Source: Tannerella forsythia (lineage in GTDB: Bacteria; Bacteroidota; Bacteroidia; Bacteroidales; Tannerellaceae). Taken from it: a DNA stretch of 64,000 nucleotides. The stretch spans positions 59,015 through 123,014 of the forward strand of contig NZ_JUET01000101.1 of assembly GCF_001006485.1 (NCBI RefSeq), given 5' to 3'. Positions 46,508-56,266 of the stretch are shown here, one piece after another. Under the pieces are notes generated by a model that was not told the DNA's origin, ran no database searches, and was given only the letters and a program-made list of their open reading frames with translations. The translations under genes and the position numbers were made by a program. How positions within the stretch are numbered: position 1 is the stretch's first letter; each line of letters begins with the position of its first letter.

Positions 46508-47479
46508 ATGAACAAATATACCCGACAGACGCTCGTTGTGTTGACCGGCCTTACGGTTATTTGGCAGGCCTCAGGGCAACGTAAGATCGCATCGTATGAA
46601 CAGTATATCGATCGGTACAATCATTTGGCTGTCGAACAAGAGAAAAAATATCATATTCCGGCCAGCATCAAGCTGGCTCAGGCAATTCTTGAGTCGGACG
46701 CCGGTCGGGCAAAGCTGGCCAGAGAGGCGAATAATCACTTCGGCATCAAATGTCATAACAACTGGAAAGGTAAAAAGACGTATCATGACGACGATTTGAG
46801 AAACGAATGCTTCCGCACATACGGTTCGGTTACGGACTCATACGAAGATCATTCCCGCTTTTTAGCCGAACGTTCACGCTATACCAAACTGTTTCTACTG
46901 AATAAAAAAGACTACCGGGGATGGGCTAAAGGACTTCAACAATGCGGATATGCAACCGATCGGGCCTATGCCAACAAACTCATCAAACTGATCGAAGATT
47001 ACGAGTTGTATCTTTACGACATGGGTGGGAAAAGCGGAAAGAAAGCCTCCTCGTCCAAGAAAGAAGCATCGAAAAAGAGACTCAAGAAAGAATCGGTACA
47101 ACCCAAAATATCTTCTGCCAACGATGGCGAAAGATTGCTCCCGCGAAATGTTTACAAGACCTACGGACTGATTTATACCATTGCACGCTATGACGACTCG
47201 TTTGCACAAATCGCCGATGATCTCGGATTCAAGACGAAGGAGCTGGCACGATACAACGAAGTACGCGAAGATTTTCCACTCCGTCAAGGCGACATCATCT
47301 ATTTGGAAAAGAAAAAGAAGAAGGCCGAAATGCCGAATCTGTTCCATCAAGTACAGATGGGCGAATCCATGCACAGCATTTCGCAATATTATGGTATACG
47401 CGTGAAGAGCCTTTACAAACTCAATCGCAAAGACCCGGATTATGTTCCGGCAGAAGGAGAAACGCTTAAACTCAGATAA
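46508..47479 (+). CDS. Peptidoglycan N-acetylglucosaminidase (FlgJ-like) with two LysM domains
   Basis: Cuts the glycan strands of peptidoglycan, probably in cell separation or turnover. The start at 46508 opens a signal peptide (MNKYTRQTLVVLTGLTVIWQASGQ). 323 residues: glucosaminidase domain at about 35-185, with catalytic-region motifs IPASIKLAQAILESDAG and NNHFGIKCHNNW, then a Lys/Ser-rich linker and two LysM-like repeats (about 220-268 and 277-323; GESMHSISQYYGIRVKSLYKLN). It is followed after 7 bases by a paralogue without LysM. Confidence 0.92.
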   Translation: MNKYTRQTLVVLTGLTVIWQASGQRKIASYEQYIDRYNHLAVEQEKKYHIPASIKLAQAILESDAGRAKLAREANNHFGIKCHNNWKGKKTYHDDDLRNECFRTYGSVTDSYEDHSRFLAERSRYTKLFLLNKKDYRGWAKGLQQCGYATDRAYANKLIKLIEDYELYLYDMGGKSGKKASSSKKEASKKRLKKESVQPKISSANDGERLLPRNVYKTYGLIYTIARYDDSFAQIADDLGFKTKELARYNEVREDFPLRQGDIIYLEKKKKKAEMPNLFHQVQMGESMHSISQYYGIRVKSLYKLNRKDPDYVPAEGETLKLR

Positions 47480-47486
47480 CGGACCA

Positions 47487-48224
47487 ATGCTGCATCGCTT
47501 TCGCTCATATTATTACACGTGGTTAATAGGAATTCTTGTCACAGGGCCGGTACGCTGTATGACCGGTACGCTGCTTCCACCATCGCCGGAGAAACTCAGC
47601 CCGTCGGTCTGCGAAGAGTATATCCGGACCTATTACAAGACGGCTATCCGACAGCAACGCAAGCACAACATCCCGGCTAGCATTATTTTGGCGCAGGGAG
47701 TGTTGGAATCGGGCGCGGGGCAGAGCTATTTGGCACTGGCAGGCAACAACCATTTCGGAATTAAATGTAAGAACTGGGAAGGGCCTTGCATCCACAAAGA
47801 CGACGATCTGAAGCAGGAACCGTTTCGAAAGTATGTGAGAGTAGAAGAATCGTTCGAAGACCATTCTCTTTTTCTCACCGGACGAGACCATTACAAACCT
47901 CTCTTCCGGTTAAGGACAACGGACTATAAGGCCTGGGCACACGGTTTGAAAAAATGTGGTTACGCGACCGATCCGCACTACGCCGTCAAATTGATCGGGC
48001 TAATTGAAAAATACGGGCTGTATTACTTCGATACGGCGAAAGAAACCGATCCGCCGGTGATTCTGAGGCAGTCGGCAACCCGTCCTGCAGCCGAGGCAAC
48101 CGGTTCGAAAGTTCGGGACACGACAACTAAAGGAAGGCCCGCCAAGCCCGGGGCAGTCACGAAAAAAACGGCCCCAAGGGCAACCCAACAAACATCGACC
48201 TCTAAAAAACAACATAAACGATGA
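47487..48224 (+). CDS. Peptidoglycan N-acetylglucosaminidase (FlgJ-like), no LysM
   Basis: Paralogue of the preceding gene. The start at 47487, 7 bases after that gene, is preferred to an earlier one inside it. 245 residues with an N-terminal hydrophobic segment (FRSYYYTWLIGILVTGPV), glucosaminidase domain about 30-185 (IPASIILAQGVLESGAG, NNHFGIKCKNW) and a basic, Thr/Ala/Lys-rich tail (KGRPAKPGAVTKKTAP) in place of LysM; the tail may bind wall polymers by charge. The stop overlaps purM by 4 bases (ATGA), an odd coupling of a wall hydrolase to purine synthesis. Confidence 0.9.
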   Translation: MLHRFRSYYYTWLIGILVTGPVRCMTGTLLPPSPEKLSPSVCEEYIRTYYKTAIRQQRKHNIPASIILAQGVLESGAGQSYLALAGNNHFGIKCKNWEGPCIHKDDDLKQEPFRKYVRVEESFEDHSLFLTGRDHYKPLFRLRTTDYKAWAHGLKKCGYATDPHYAVKLIGLIEKYGLYYFDTAKETDPPVILRQSATRPAAEATGSKVRDTTTKGRPAKPGAVTKKTAPRATQQTSTSKKQHKR

Positions 48225-49387
48225 ATGATCAACGATACATGCAACGCGGCGTAAGCGCATCGAAAGAAGATGTACACAACGCCATCCGGCACATTGATAA
48301 GGGCATCTTCCCGAAAGCCTTTTGCAAGATTATCCCCGATATTCTCGGCGGAGACCCGGAGTATTGCAACATTATGCATGCCGACGGCGCCGGAACCAAG
48401 TCATCGCTGGCTTATCTCTATTGGAAAGAGACGGGCGACCTGTCCGTGTGGAAAGGTATTGCGCAAGACGCGCTGATTATGAATATCGACGACCTGCTCT
48501 GCGTAGGCGCGATCGACAATATCCTTGTATCAAGCACGATCGGCAGAAATAAAATGCTTATCCCCGGCGAAGTGGTCTCAGCCATTATCAACGGCACGGA
48601 CCAGCTGCTGGACGAGCTGCGCGATATGGGCGTAGGCGTCTATGCCACCGGTGGTGAAACGGCCGACGTCGGCGATTTGGTACGCACGATCATCGTCGAC
48701 AGTACGGTTACCTGCCGCATGCGTCGCAGCGATGTGATTGATAATGCACGTATACGCCCCGGCGATGTGATCGTCGGGCTGGCATCGTTCGGACAAGCCA
48801 CTTACGAGAAGGAGTATAACGGAGGGATGGGGAGCAACGGTCTGACGAGCGCGCGGCACGATGTCTTTGCCCGCTATCTGGCCGAAAAATACCCCGAAAG
48901 TTACGACGAGGCGGTACCTCGCGAACTGGTCTACTCGGGCGGCATGACGCTGACCGATACCATAGACGGCGTACCCCTCGATGCCGGGAAGTTGGTGCTC
49001 TCTCCCACCCGCACGTACGCGCCGGTAGTAAAAAAGCTGCTCGATACGATGCGTGGTGAGATACACGGCATGGTACATTGCTCGGGCGGTGCGCAGACAA
49101 AAATCCTGCACTTCGTGGATCAGGTACGCGTCGTAAAAAACAACCTTTTCCCCGTTCCGCCATTGTTCCGCATCATACAGGAACAAAGCGGAACAGACTG
49201 GGCGGAGATGTATAAAGTGTTCAACATGGGCCATCGACTGGAGATTTACCTCGCACCCGAAAGAGCAGACGAGGTGATTGCCGTATCCAAATCGTTCGGC
49301 GTCGACGCGCAGGTGATAGGATGCGTCGAGCCGGGAGAAAAGAAAGAGTTAATCATCCGAAGCGAGTTCGGCGAGTTTACATATTAA
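48221..49387 (+). CDS. purM: Phosphoribosylformylglycinamidine cyclo-ligase (AIR synthase)
   Basis: Closes the imidazole ring in purine synthesis, using ATP. 388 residues, the longer form found in Bacteroidetes. Family landmarks: GVSASKEDVHNAI, NIMHADGAGTKSSLAYLYW (ATP/substrate loop), QDALIMNIDDLLCVGA, GGETADVGDLVRT, and in the C-terminal domain PTRTYAPVVKKLL, MVHCSGGAQTKIL and FNMGHRLEIY. The start is set by the overlap with the glucosaminidase gene. Confidence 0.9.
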   Translation: MNDQRYMQRGVSASKEDVHNAIRHIDKGIFPKAFCKIIPDILGGDPEYCNIMHADGAGTKSSLAYLYWKETGDLSVWKGIAQDALIMNIDDLLCVGAIDNILVSSTIGRNKMLIPGEVVSAIINGTDQLLDELRDMGVGVYATGGETADVGDLVRTIIVDSTVTCRMRRSDVIDNARIRPGDVIVGLASFGQATYEKEYNGGMGSNGLTSARHDVFARYLAEKYPESYDEAVPRELVYSGGMTLTDTIDGVPLDAGKLVLSPTRTYAPVVKKLLDTMRGEIHGMVHCSGGAQTKILHFVDQVRVVKNNLFPVPPLFRIIQEQSGTDWAEMYKVFNMGHRLEIYLAPERADEVIAVSKSFGVDAQVIGCVEPGEKKELIIRSEFGEFTY

Positions 49388-49441
49388 AGTAAGAGCCTCC
49401 GTCATGTTTCATTTTTCATCATCATTATACCTTTTATTTAG

Positions 49442-50554
49442 ATGACAGATCATCATTCCCTGCTTCAGAAACTCGAAGGCCTTACCGGACGCTTCGACGA
49501 GGTTTCTACGCTGATTACCGACCCGGAAGTCATCGCCGACCAAAAGCGTTTCGTTCGTTTGACGAAAGAGTACAAAAGTCTCGAAGACCTTATCGCGGCT
49601 AAAAAGGAGTACGAAAACCTGTTGGGCAACCTTGACGAAAGCAAACGCATCCTGATGAGCGAGAGCGATCCCGACCTGAAGGAGATGGCACGTGAAGAAG
49701 TGACCGAATGTGAAGAGAAAATCCCCCGGTGTGAAGAGAAAATCAAATTGATGCTCGTTCCCGCCGATCCGGAAGACGCGAAAAATGCGATTGTGGAGAT
49801 TCGCGGCGGCACAGGAGGCGATGAAGCAGCGTTGTTTGCCGGCGATCTGTTCCGGATGTACTCGAAATACTGCGAGACGAAAGGCTGGACAATTGCCGTA
49901 TCGAGCTGCAACGAAGGGACGTCGGGCGGCTTTAAGGAAATCATCTTCACCGTCACCGGCGACGGGGTATACGGCGTCCTCAAGTACGAATCGGGCGTGC
50001 ATCGCGTACAGCGCGTACCTCAGACCGAGACGCAGGGACGAGTGCATACATCGGCCGCTACGGTAGCCGTGCTTCCCGAGGCCGATGAGTTCGATGTCGA
50101 GATTAACGAGGGAGAAATCCGCTGGGACACGTTCCGCAGCAGTGGCGCGGGCGGACAGAACGTCAACAAGGTAGAGTCCGGTGTGCGTCTGAATTACAAC
50201 TGGAAGAACCCGCTGACCGGTATCGTGGAAGAAATCCACATCGAATGTACCGAGACGCGCGACCAGCCGAAGAATAAGGAACGTGCTCTCGCCCGTCTGC
50301 GTTCTTTCATTTACGACAAGGAGCATCAGAAGTATATCGACGATATTGCCTCGCGTCGCAAGACGATGGTCTCCACAGGTGACCGGTCTGCCAAAATCCG
50401 CACCTACAATTTCCCACAAGGGCGCATCACCGACCATCGCATCAATTATACGATTTACAACCTCGCCGCTTTTATGAACGGGGATATACAGGACTGCATC
50501 GACCGCCTCATCGTTGCCGAAAATGCCGAACGGATAAAAGACAGCGAGTTGTAG
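49442..50554 (+). CDS. prfA: Peptide chain release factor 1
   Basis: Releases the nascent protein at UAA and UAG. 370 residues, normal. Central landmarks: IRGGTGGDEAALFAGDLFRM, HRVQRVPQTETQGRVHTSAA, and the methylated catalytic motif SGAGGQNVNKVESGVRL with GGQ. The C-terminal RTYNFPQGRITDHRINYT is characteristic of RF1. A long open frame on the opposite strand is only a codon-bias shadow. Confidence 0.97.
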   Translation: MTDHHSLLQKLEGLTGRFDEVSTLITDPEVIADQKRFVRLTKEYKSLEDLIAAKKEYENLLGNLDESKRILMSESDPDLKEMAREEVTECEEKIPRCEEKIKLMLVPADPEDAKNAIVEIRGGTGGDEAALFAGDLFRMYSKYCETKGWTIAVSSCNEGTSGGFKEIIFTVTGDGVYGVLKYESGVHRVQRVPQTETQGRVHTSAATVAVLPEADEFDVEINEGEIRWDTFRSSGAGGQNVNKVESGVRLNYNWKNPLTGIVEEIHIECTETRDQPKNKERALARLRSFIYDKEHQKYIDDIASRRKTMVSTGDRSAKIRTYNFPQGRITDHRINYTIYNLAAFMNGDIQDCIDRLIVAENAERIKDSEL

Positions 50555-50604
50555 AGCCGCTTCTCCATCCATCAAACCGAATATAAATTGAATAAACTGA
50601 CAAA

Positions 50605-51435
50605 ATGACTATGACCAAACAAACATTATTTGAGAATATTCGGCACAAGGCGTCTTTTCTTTGTGTCGGACTGGATACGGATCTACAAAAAATCCCTCCG
50701 CATCTGTTGAAAGAAGACGATCCGATCTTTGCCTTCAACAAAGCCATTATCGATGCCACGGCTTCGTACTGCATCGCTTATAAACCCAATCTGGCTTTTT
50801 ACGAATGCTACGGAGTGAAAGGCTGGATGGCGTTTGAAAAAACGGTGCGCTACGTGCGCGAGCATTACCCCGATCAATTCATCATTGCCGACGCCAAGCG
50901 GGGAGATATCGGAAATACATCGGCCATGTATGCCCGTACATTCTTTGAAGAAACGGAGGTGGACGCGCTGACCATCGCCCCGTATATGGGCGAAGACAGT
51001 GTTACGCCTTTTCTCGGTTACGCAGGCAAATGGGTCATTCTGCTTGCCCTCACGTCGAACAAAGGATCACACGATTTTCAATTGACGGACGACGCTTGCG
51101 GGGAAAAGCTCTTCGAACGCGTCTTGCACAAGTCGCAGCAATGGGGCAACGACGAACAAATGATGTACGTTGTCGGAGCCACACAGGGACGGATGTTCGA
51201 AAACATTCGCCGCATCGCCCCGAATCACTTCCTGCTCGTTCCCGGCGTAGGCGCGCAGGGCGGTTCGCTCGAAGAAGTATGCCGTTACGGAATGAACAAG
51301 ACATGCGGACTGATCGTGAACTCCTCGCGCGCTATTTTGTACGCTGACCGGACGGAAGCGTTTGCCGAAGCCGCCCGTTGTGAAGCACAAGTCGTGCAGG
51401 AGCAAATGGCCAGCTATCTGGACGAATACCTGTAA
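50605..51435 (+). CDS. pyrF: Orotidine 5'-phosphate decarboxylase (type 2)
   Basis: Last step of UMP synthesis. 276 residues, the longer type-2 form. Active-site motif [18 protein letters not shown] with the catalytic Asp-Lys-Asp set, N-terminal [14 protein letters not shown], and phosphate-binding [13 protein letters not shown] near the C-terminus. The first two Met codons (50605 and 50611) are both possible starts. It follows prfA by 50 bases. Confidence 0.95.
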   Translation: MTMTKQTLFENIRHKASFLCVGLDTDLQKIPPHLLKEDDPIFAFNKAIIDATASYCIAYKPNLAFYECYGVKGWMAFEKTVRYVREHYPDQFIIADAKRGDIGNTSAMYARTFFEETEVDALTIAPYMGEDSVTPFLGYAGKWVILLALTSNKGSHDFQLTDDACGEKLFERVLHKSQQWGNDEQMMYVVGATQGRMFENIRRIAPNHFLLVPGVGAQGGSLEEVCRYGMNKTCGLIVNSSRAILYADRTEAFAEAARCEAQVVQEQMASYLDEYL

Positions 51436-51465
51436 GGCAACACGCGAAAAGTTCACATAACCGAA

Positions 51466-52281
51466 TTGATTCATCCAACATACGCAACATCTGTGAAACA
51501 TCGAATATTCCTTTTGCTCATCGCGTTCATGCTGCCTGCTCTTTCGATGCGGGGGCAGCATGATACGGAAGAACAGCTCCGCACCCTGACACACGCATGG
51601 AACGACGCGCATACAGCCGCCCGACTGGCCGAACTGGAGCCGCTCTACGCGTATCATCTCCATCTTTACGGGACGATGGTCTCACCCTCGAGAGCCGTCA
51701 GGCTGAAAAAAAGGTATCTGAAGAATCATCCCGGATTCGCACAACGCATCGACGGCGACATCAAGGTGGAACGCCTGACCGACGCGATTTACCGTTCGTC
51801 GTTCTCCAAAATAACGTTTCAGGACGGTAAAGAGAGCGTCGTACAAGGCCTGCTTTACTTCCGCAAAGACGAATCGGACGAATGGAACATCTACTGTGAG
51901 AGTGACGACGTCACGAACAAACGCCTCAAGGCCCGTGTAGTGAAAGAATTTTCGTTCATGGCCAAGCCCGAGAGTGAAGAAGATATCGTTTCGTGCCTTC
52001 TCTTCTCGACCCAAATGTATCGCGATGCGAAAAAAGATTATCCTGGAATGTATGTACGCATCATGTTCGACAGTACACCGGACGATGGTGAAAGTTCAAC
52101 GTACAGCGCACGTCTCTTTCTCGACAGCGACGATGCCCCCAGAATCGAGACCCTCGGCTTTTTCTCTTACGATATCAAAGAAAGAAAGTGTTACCTCTAC
52201 CGTCCCGGATATAATGATGACGAAGGCGCGGAAGAATACCTCGATTACGACCATGCCGTCGAGCTTTTCTTAGACCCGTAA
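51466..52281 (+). CDS. Secreted protein of unknown function, possible NTF2-like domain
   Basis: Exported protein of up to 271 residues. A GTG at 51493 gives a cleaner signal peptide (KHRIFLLLIAFMLPALSMRGQ) than the ATG at 51466. The first half (EEQLRTLTHAWNDAHTAARLAELEPLYA, then DGDIKVERLTDAIYRSSFSK) has the look of an NTF2/SnoaL-type cone domain. The second half, from about 170, is acidic and ends in EEYLDYDHAVELFLDP. I do not recognise a named family. It stands alone between pyrF and lpxD; a weak GC hairpin at 52344-52362 follows it. Confidence 0.75.
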   Translation: MIHPTYATSVKHRIFLLLIAFMLPALSMRGQHDTEEQLRTLTHAWNDAHTAARLAELEPLYAYHLHLYGTMVSPSRAVRLKKRYLKNHPGFAQRIDGDIKVERLTDAIYRSSFSKITFQDGKESVVQGLLYFRKDESDEWNIYCESDDVTNKRLKARVVKEFSFMAKPESEEDIVSCLLFSTQMYRDAKKDYPGMYVRIMFDSTPDDGESSTYSARLFLDSDDAPRIETLGFFSYDIKERKCYLYRPGYNDDEGAEEYLDYDHAVELFLDP

Positions 52282-52411
52282 TGCTCCATACATCGTATGC
52301 ATCCGCAAAGCATGCACACATACCGTATGCCCCACGCCCGTAACGGCGGAAAATATCCGCCGCGAAAAAGCAATTATTCAGCGTAAAATATAGGCAGTTT
52401 CAATTTTTTAG

Positions 52412-52419
52412 TATCTTTG
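52412..52419 (+). promoter_or_regulatory. -7 box of the lpxD operon
   Basis: TATCTTTG, 35 bases before the lpxD ATG at 52455. The open frame reaching back to 52419 would begin inside the box, which supports the later start. No TTTG is seen at -33. Confidence 0.5.
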
Positions 52420-52454
52420 TGGACTTTAATTTACATAAAAAACAAATAAAGCGA

Positions 52455-53492
52455 ATGGAGTTTACGGCTCAACAAATAGCTGATTTTCTAAACGGGACGA
52501 TAGAGGGAGATTCGGCCGTGAAGGTACATAATTTCTCAAAGATCGAAGAAGGACAGCCGGGTACACTCACCTTTCTGGCCAATCCCAAATACGAACATTA
52601 TATCTACGGTACCCAAGCCAGCCTCGTTCTGGTTAACAATGATTTCAGTCCTTCGGCACCTGTAGCGGCGACGCTCATCAGAGTGCCCAATGCGTATGCC
52701 GCGCTGGCTTCCTTGCTCAACGTGGTAGAACAGCGGAACGAGCCGAAGAAGGGTACTGCCGCCTCGGCTTTTATCGCTGCCTCGGCCAATGTCGGGAAAG
52801 ATGGCTATGTGGGAGAGTTTGCCTACATCGGCGAAAATACCACCATCGGTGAGGGATGCCGTATCTTCCCGCACGCTTATATCGGTGACCACGTGACGCT
52901 CGGCGATCATACGATTGTATATCCTCACGTCACGATTTACAACGGCTGCGTCATCGGCAAAAACTGTATTCTCCACGCCGGGGCCGTCATCGGTTCCGAC
53001 GGATTCGGGTTTGCCCCTGAAAACGGCGAGTATAAAAAGATTCCGCAGCTCGGTAATGTCGTGCTTGAAGACGATGTAGAAGTGGGAGCCAATACGACCA
53101 TCGATCGCGCGGTGATGAATTCGACCGTTATCCGTAAAGGTGTTAAGCTCGACAACCTCGTCCAGATCGCGCACAACGTCCAAGTTGGCGAAAACACCGT
53201 CATGGCGGCTCAAGTAGGCATCTCCGGTTCTACGAAGGTAGGTGCCCGATGTATGATCGGCGGACAAGTAGGCCTCGGCGGACATATCAATATCGGCGAC
53301 GACACGCAAATCGGAGCGCAGTCCGGGATCATCAGTCATATCGAAGCCCGCTCCCGCGTCATGGGCTCACCTGCCATACCGATCAAAAACTTCTTCCGTT
53401 CGGGTATTATCTACCGTAAATTACCGGAGATATACCTTGAATTGAACCGGCTGAAGAAAGAAATAGACGAACTGAAACAGAAAAAACAATAA
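52455..53492 (+). CDS. lpxD: UDP-3-O-acylglucosamine N-acyltransferase
   Basis: Third step of lipid A synthesis: adds the N-linked hydroxyacyl chain. The start at 52455 ([19 protein letters not shown]) matches the family. 345 residues: N-terminal uridine-binding domain ([21 protein letters not shown]), then left-handed beta-helix hexapeptide repeats from about 105 to 310 with the catalytic His in the [15 protein letters not shown] region, and a helical C-terminus ([17 protein letters not shown]). First gene of the lipid A cluster. Confidence 0.96.
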   Translation: MEFTAQQIADFLNGTIEGDSAVKVHNFSKIEEGQPGTLTFLANPKYEHYIYGTQASLVLVNNDFSPSAPVAATLIRVPNAYAALASLLNVVEQRNEPKKGTAASAFIAASANVGKDGYVGEFAYIGENTTIGEGCRIFPHAYIGDHVTLGDHTIVYPHVTIYNGCVIGKNCILHAGAVIGSDGFGFAPENGEYKKIPQLGNVVLEDDVEVGANTTIDRAVMNSTVIRKGVKLDNLVQIAHNVQVGENTVMAAQVGISGSTKVGARCMIGGQVGLGGHINIGDDTQIGAQSGIISHIEARSRVMGSPAIPIKNFFRSGIIYRKLPEIYLELNRLKKEIDELKQKKQ

Positions 53493-53504
53493 ACAGACAA
53501 TACG

Positions 53505-54890
53505 ATGCATAAGCAAAAGACACTCGCGTCCGAATTTTCCTTGCAGGGCAAAGGGCTTCACACAGGACTGGACATCCATATCACGTTCAAGCCTGCCCCC
53601 GAAAATCACGGATACAAGATCAAACGTACCGACCTCGAAGGACAACCTGTCCTTGATGCGTTAGCCGAGAACGTGATCCATACACAACGGGGCACGGTCA
53701 TTGGTAAAAACAATGTACAGATCAGCACCATCGAACATGCGATGGCTGCCCTCTACGCGTGGGAAGTCGATAACTGCCTGATCGAAGTCGACGCGCCTGA
53801 ATTTCCTATCCTCGACGGCAGCGCACTCCCTTTCTCCGAAGGCATCAAGAGTGTCGGACTGACCGAACAGAATGCTCCACGCGACTATTACATCGTGCGT
53901 CGCAAAATCGAAGTGAGAGATGAAGCGACAGGCGCTTCTCTCGTCATCCTTCCCGATGACAAGTTTAGCGTCAATGTGCTGATCAACTTCGATTCGCCCG
54001 TACTCTCCAACCAGTATGCCTCACTGACAGATCTCAACCGCTTCGCCGACGAACTGGCTGCTTCGCGTACATTTGTCTTTGTGCGCGAAATCAACACGCT
54101 CTTCCAAAACGGCCTGATCAAAGGCGGCGACCTCGATAACGCCATCGTAATTTACGATCAGAGAATGCCTCAGGAAGAGTTAGACCGTATGGCCGACGCT
54201 TTGGGACTGCCCCGTAAAGATGTGCAGGAACTCGGATACATCAATAACAAACCGCTGACCAGCAAGAATGAACCGGCACGACACAAACTGATCGATGTGA
54301 TCGGCGATATGGCTCTCATCGGAAAGCCGATCAAAGGACATATCATCGCAACTCGTCCCGGACATAAGATCAATAACCAGCTGGCCCAACTGATTCGCAA
54401 AGACATCAAACTCAACAATGTGCAAGCTCCGATCTACGATCCCGACCGAGAACCGCTGATGGACATCAACCGGATCCGCGAACTGCTCCCTCATCGTTAC
54501 CCGTTCCTGCTGGTCGATAAGATTATTGAAATAGGAGGTGATCATATTGTAGGTATCAAGAACGTAAGCGTCAATGAACCGTTCTTTCAAGGACACTTCC
54601 CGCAGGAACCAGTCATGCCCGGAGTCCTGTTAGTCGAAGCCATGGCGCAAACCGGCGGACTGCTCGTACTGAACTCCGTCGACGAGCCGGATCGTTATTC
54701 TACCTACTTTATGAAAATTGACGGTGTGAAATTCCGCCAGAAAGTCGTGCCGGGAGATACGCTCATCTTTCGCCTCCAACTGCTGGCGCCGATACGCCGA
54801 GGCGTTTCAACGATGAAAGGTTACGTCTTCGTAGGCGAAAAAGTGGTGTGCGAAGCTGAGTTTATGGCTCAAATCATTAAAAACAAATAA
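53505..54890 (+). CDS. lpxC/fabZ: Fused LpxC deacetylase - FabZ dehydratase
   Basis: Bifunctional protein of 461 residues. Residues 1-310 are UDP-3-O-acyl-GlcNAc deacetylase, the committed lipid A step, with zinc-site segments STIEHAMAAL, HKLIDVIGDMALIG and IIATRPGHKINNQL. Residues of about 320-461 are (3R)-hydroxyacyl-ACP dehydratase (LLPHRYPFLLVDKIIEI, then FQGHFPQEPVMPGVLLVEAM with the active His). The fusion is typical of Bacteroidetes and physically links lipid A synthesis and fatty acid elongation, which compete for the same hydroxyacyl-ACP. It lies 12 bases after lpxD and 3 before lpxA. Confidence 0.97.
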   Translation: MHKQKTLASEFSLQGKGLHTGLDIHITFKPAPENHGYKIKRTDLEGQPVLDALAENVIHTQRGTVIGKNNVQISTIEHAMAALYAWEVDNCLIEVDAPEFPILDGSALPFSEGIKSVGLTEQNAPRDYYIVRRKIEVRDEATGASLVILPDDKFSVNVLINFDSPVLSNQYASLTDLNRFADELAASRTFVFVREINTLFQNGLIKGGDLDNAIVIYDQRMPQEELDRMADALGLPRKDVQELGYINNKPLTSKNEPARHKLIDVIGDMALIGKPIKGHIIATRPGHKINNQLAQLIRKDIKLNNVQAPIYDPDREPLMDINRIRELLPHRYPFLLVDKIIEIGGDHIVGIKNVSVNEPFFQGHFPQEPVMPGVLLVEAMAQTGGLLVLNSVDEPDRYSTYFMKIDGVKFRQKVVPGDTLIFRLQLLAPIRRGVSTMKGYVFVGEKVVCEAEFMAQIIKNK

Positions 54891-54893
54891 GTC

Positions 54894-55676
54894 ATGCACT
54901 CTCCCTTAGCCGTTGTACATCCCGAAGCCCAAATAGGGAAGAATGTAACCGTCGAACCGTTTGCATTCATCGAAAAAGATGTGGTGATCGGCGACAACTG
55001 CCGTATCTACCCGCACGCCGTCGTTCTGGAAGGTTCACGCATCGGAAAAGGATGTCATATTTTCCCGGGCGCCGTGATCTCCGGAATACCGCAAGACCTG
55101 AAGTTCGCCGGAGAAAAGACGACTGCCGAAATCGGTGATCATACGACCGTGCGTGAATGTGTGACCGTCAACAGAGGTACGGCCTCGAGAGGTAAGACTA
55201 TTGTTGGAAACAACTGTTTATTAATGGCCTACTCGCATATCGCACACGATTGTATTCTGAAAAATAACATTATCATCGGAAATGCGTCACAAATCGCCGG
55301 CGAAGTGGAGATTGACGACTTCGCCATACTCAGCGGCAGTGTACTCGTGCACCAGTTCACCCGTATCTCACAACATGTGATGATACAGGGAGGATCGCGC
55401 GTAGGCAAAGATATTCCGCCCTATACGCTTATCGGACGCGACCCGATCGCTTACTGTGGCATCAACATTGTCGGACTTCGCCGGCGCGGCTTTACCAACC
55501 AGCAGGTTTTCCTGATTCAAGACATCTACCGAACATTATATACACGCGGACTGAACAATACCGATGCCCTGCTGGCCATCGAAACAGAATACGAAGCAAG
55601 CAAAGAACGCGACCTGATTCTGAACTTTATCAAGTCGTCCAAACGCGGGATAGTGCGAGGCTCTATTGACGAATAA
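54894..55676 (+). CDS. lpxA: UDP-N-acetylglucosamine O-acyltransferase
   Basis: First acylation step of lipid A synthesis. 260 residues: hexapeptide-repeat beta-helix through about residue 190 (AQIGKNVTVEPFAFI, CRIYPHAVVLEGSRIG), with the catalytic-loop segment LLMAYSHIAHDC holding the active His, then the helical C-terminal domain (GLRRRGFTNQQVFLIQDIYR). Co-transcribed with lpxC/fabZ. Confidence 0.96.
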   Translation: MHSPLAVVHPEAQIGKNVTVEPFAFIEKDVVIGDNCRIYPHAVVLEGSRIGKGCHIFPGAVISGIPQDLKFAGEKTTAEIGDHTTVRECVTVNRGTASRGKTIVGNNCLLMAYSHIAHDCILKNNIIIGNASQIAGEVEIDDFAILSGSVLVHQFTRISQHVMIQGGSRVGKDIPPYTLIGRDPIAYCGINIVGLRRRGFTNQQVFLIQDIYRTLYTRGLNNTDALLAIETEYEASKERDLILNFIKSSKRGIVRGSIDE

Positions 55677-55696
55677 AAGATTATTAATCAAATATT

Positions 55697-56260
55697 ATGG
55701 TATACCGTTTTTTGTTACTGTCAGACGAAACCAACGACTTTAGGCGCGAGATAAAGATCGGCTCGGAAGCGACATTCCTCGACTTGCACCATGCAATCGC
55801 AGACGCCGTCAAATACAGAAAAGACGAGATGTGCTCGTTCTTTATCTGCGATGACGACTGGAGCAAGAAAAATGAAATCACCCTGATTGACATGGGGGCT
55901 CCGGCCGAAGTAGACACCTACCTGATGGAGGATACGCCGCTCGAAGAACTGCTTGAAGACGAACATCAGAAGTTGCTGTACGTGTTCGACTACATGACGG
56001 AGCGTGCTTTCTTTATGGAACTCAGTGAGATCATCACCGGACAGAATCTCAAAGAAGCCGTCTGCTCGCTGGCTGTCGGAAAACCACCCGTGCAGTTCCT
56101 CTCACCCGGTGAATTAGAGGCTGGCATTGAGAAAAACCTCGATCTGGGTGAAGACTTCTATGGCGATGCGGAGTTTAATGACGATGAATTGGATAACGCC
56201 GGCGATACCGAAGGAGTTGATGAAGAGTCGATGGAAGCTCCCTACGACGAACGCTATTGA
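55697..56260 (+). CDS. PRiA4 ORF-3-like / IS1096 passenger TnpR-family protein
   Basis: A 187-residue acidic cytosolic protein. The N-terminal half (MVYRFLLLSDETNDFRREIKIG, then FLDLHHAIADAVKY and CSFFICDDDWSKKNEI) follows the pRiA4b ORF-3-like domain (PF07929), found both on plasmids and as a chromosomal gene. The C-terminus is very rich in Asp/Glu. In Bacteroidetes it sits between lpxA and miaA as here, so despite the family name it is probably a resident gene and not a transposon passenger. Molecular function unknown. Confidence 0.82.
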   Translation: MVYRFLLLSDETNDFRREIKIGSEATFLDLHHAIADAVKYRKDEMCSFFICDDDWSKKNEITLIDMGAPAEVDTYLMEDTPLEELLEDEHQKLLYVFDYMTERAFFMELSEIITGQNLKEAVCSLAVGKPPVQFLSPGELEAGIEKNLDLGEDFYGDAEFNDDELDNAGDTEGVDEESMEAPYDERY

Positions 56261-56266
56261 ACAACA

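Noticed and set aside
49409-50575. 388-codon open frame on the minus strand
   Set aside because: Antisense to prfA, which is unmistakable; no domain in the shadow frame.
55697-56260. PRiA4/IS1096-type protein as evidence of a transposon
   Set aside because: No transposase, inverted repeats or base-composition change; packed inside the lpx-miaA gene cluster.
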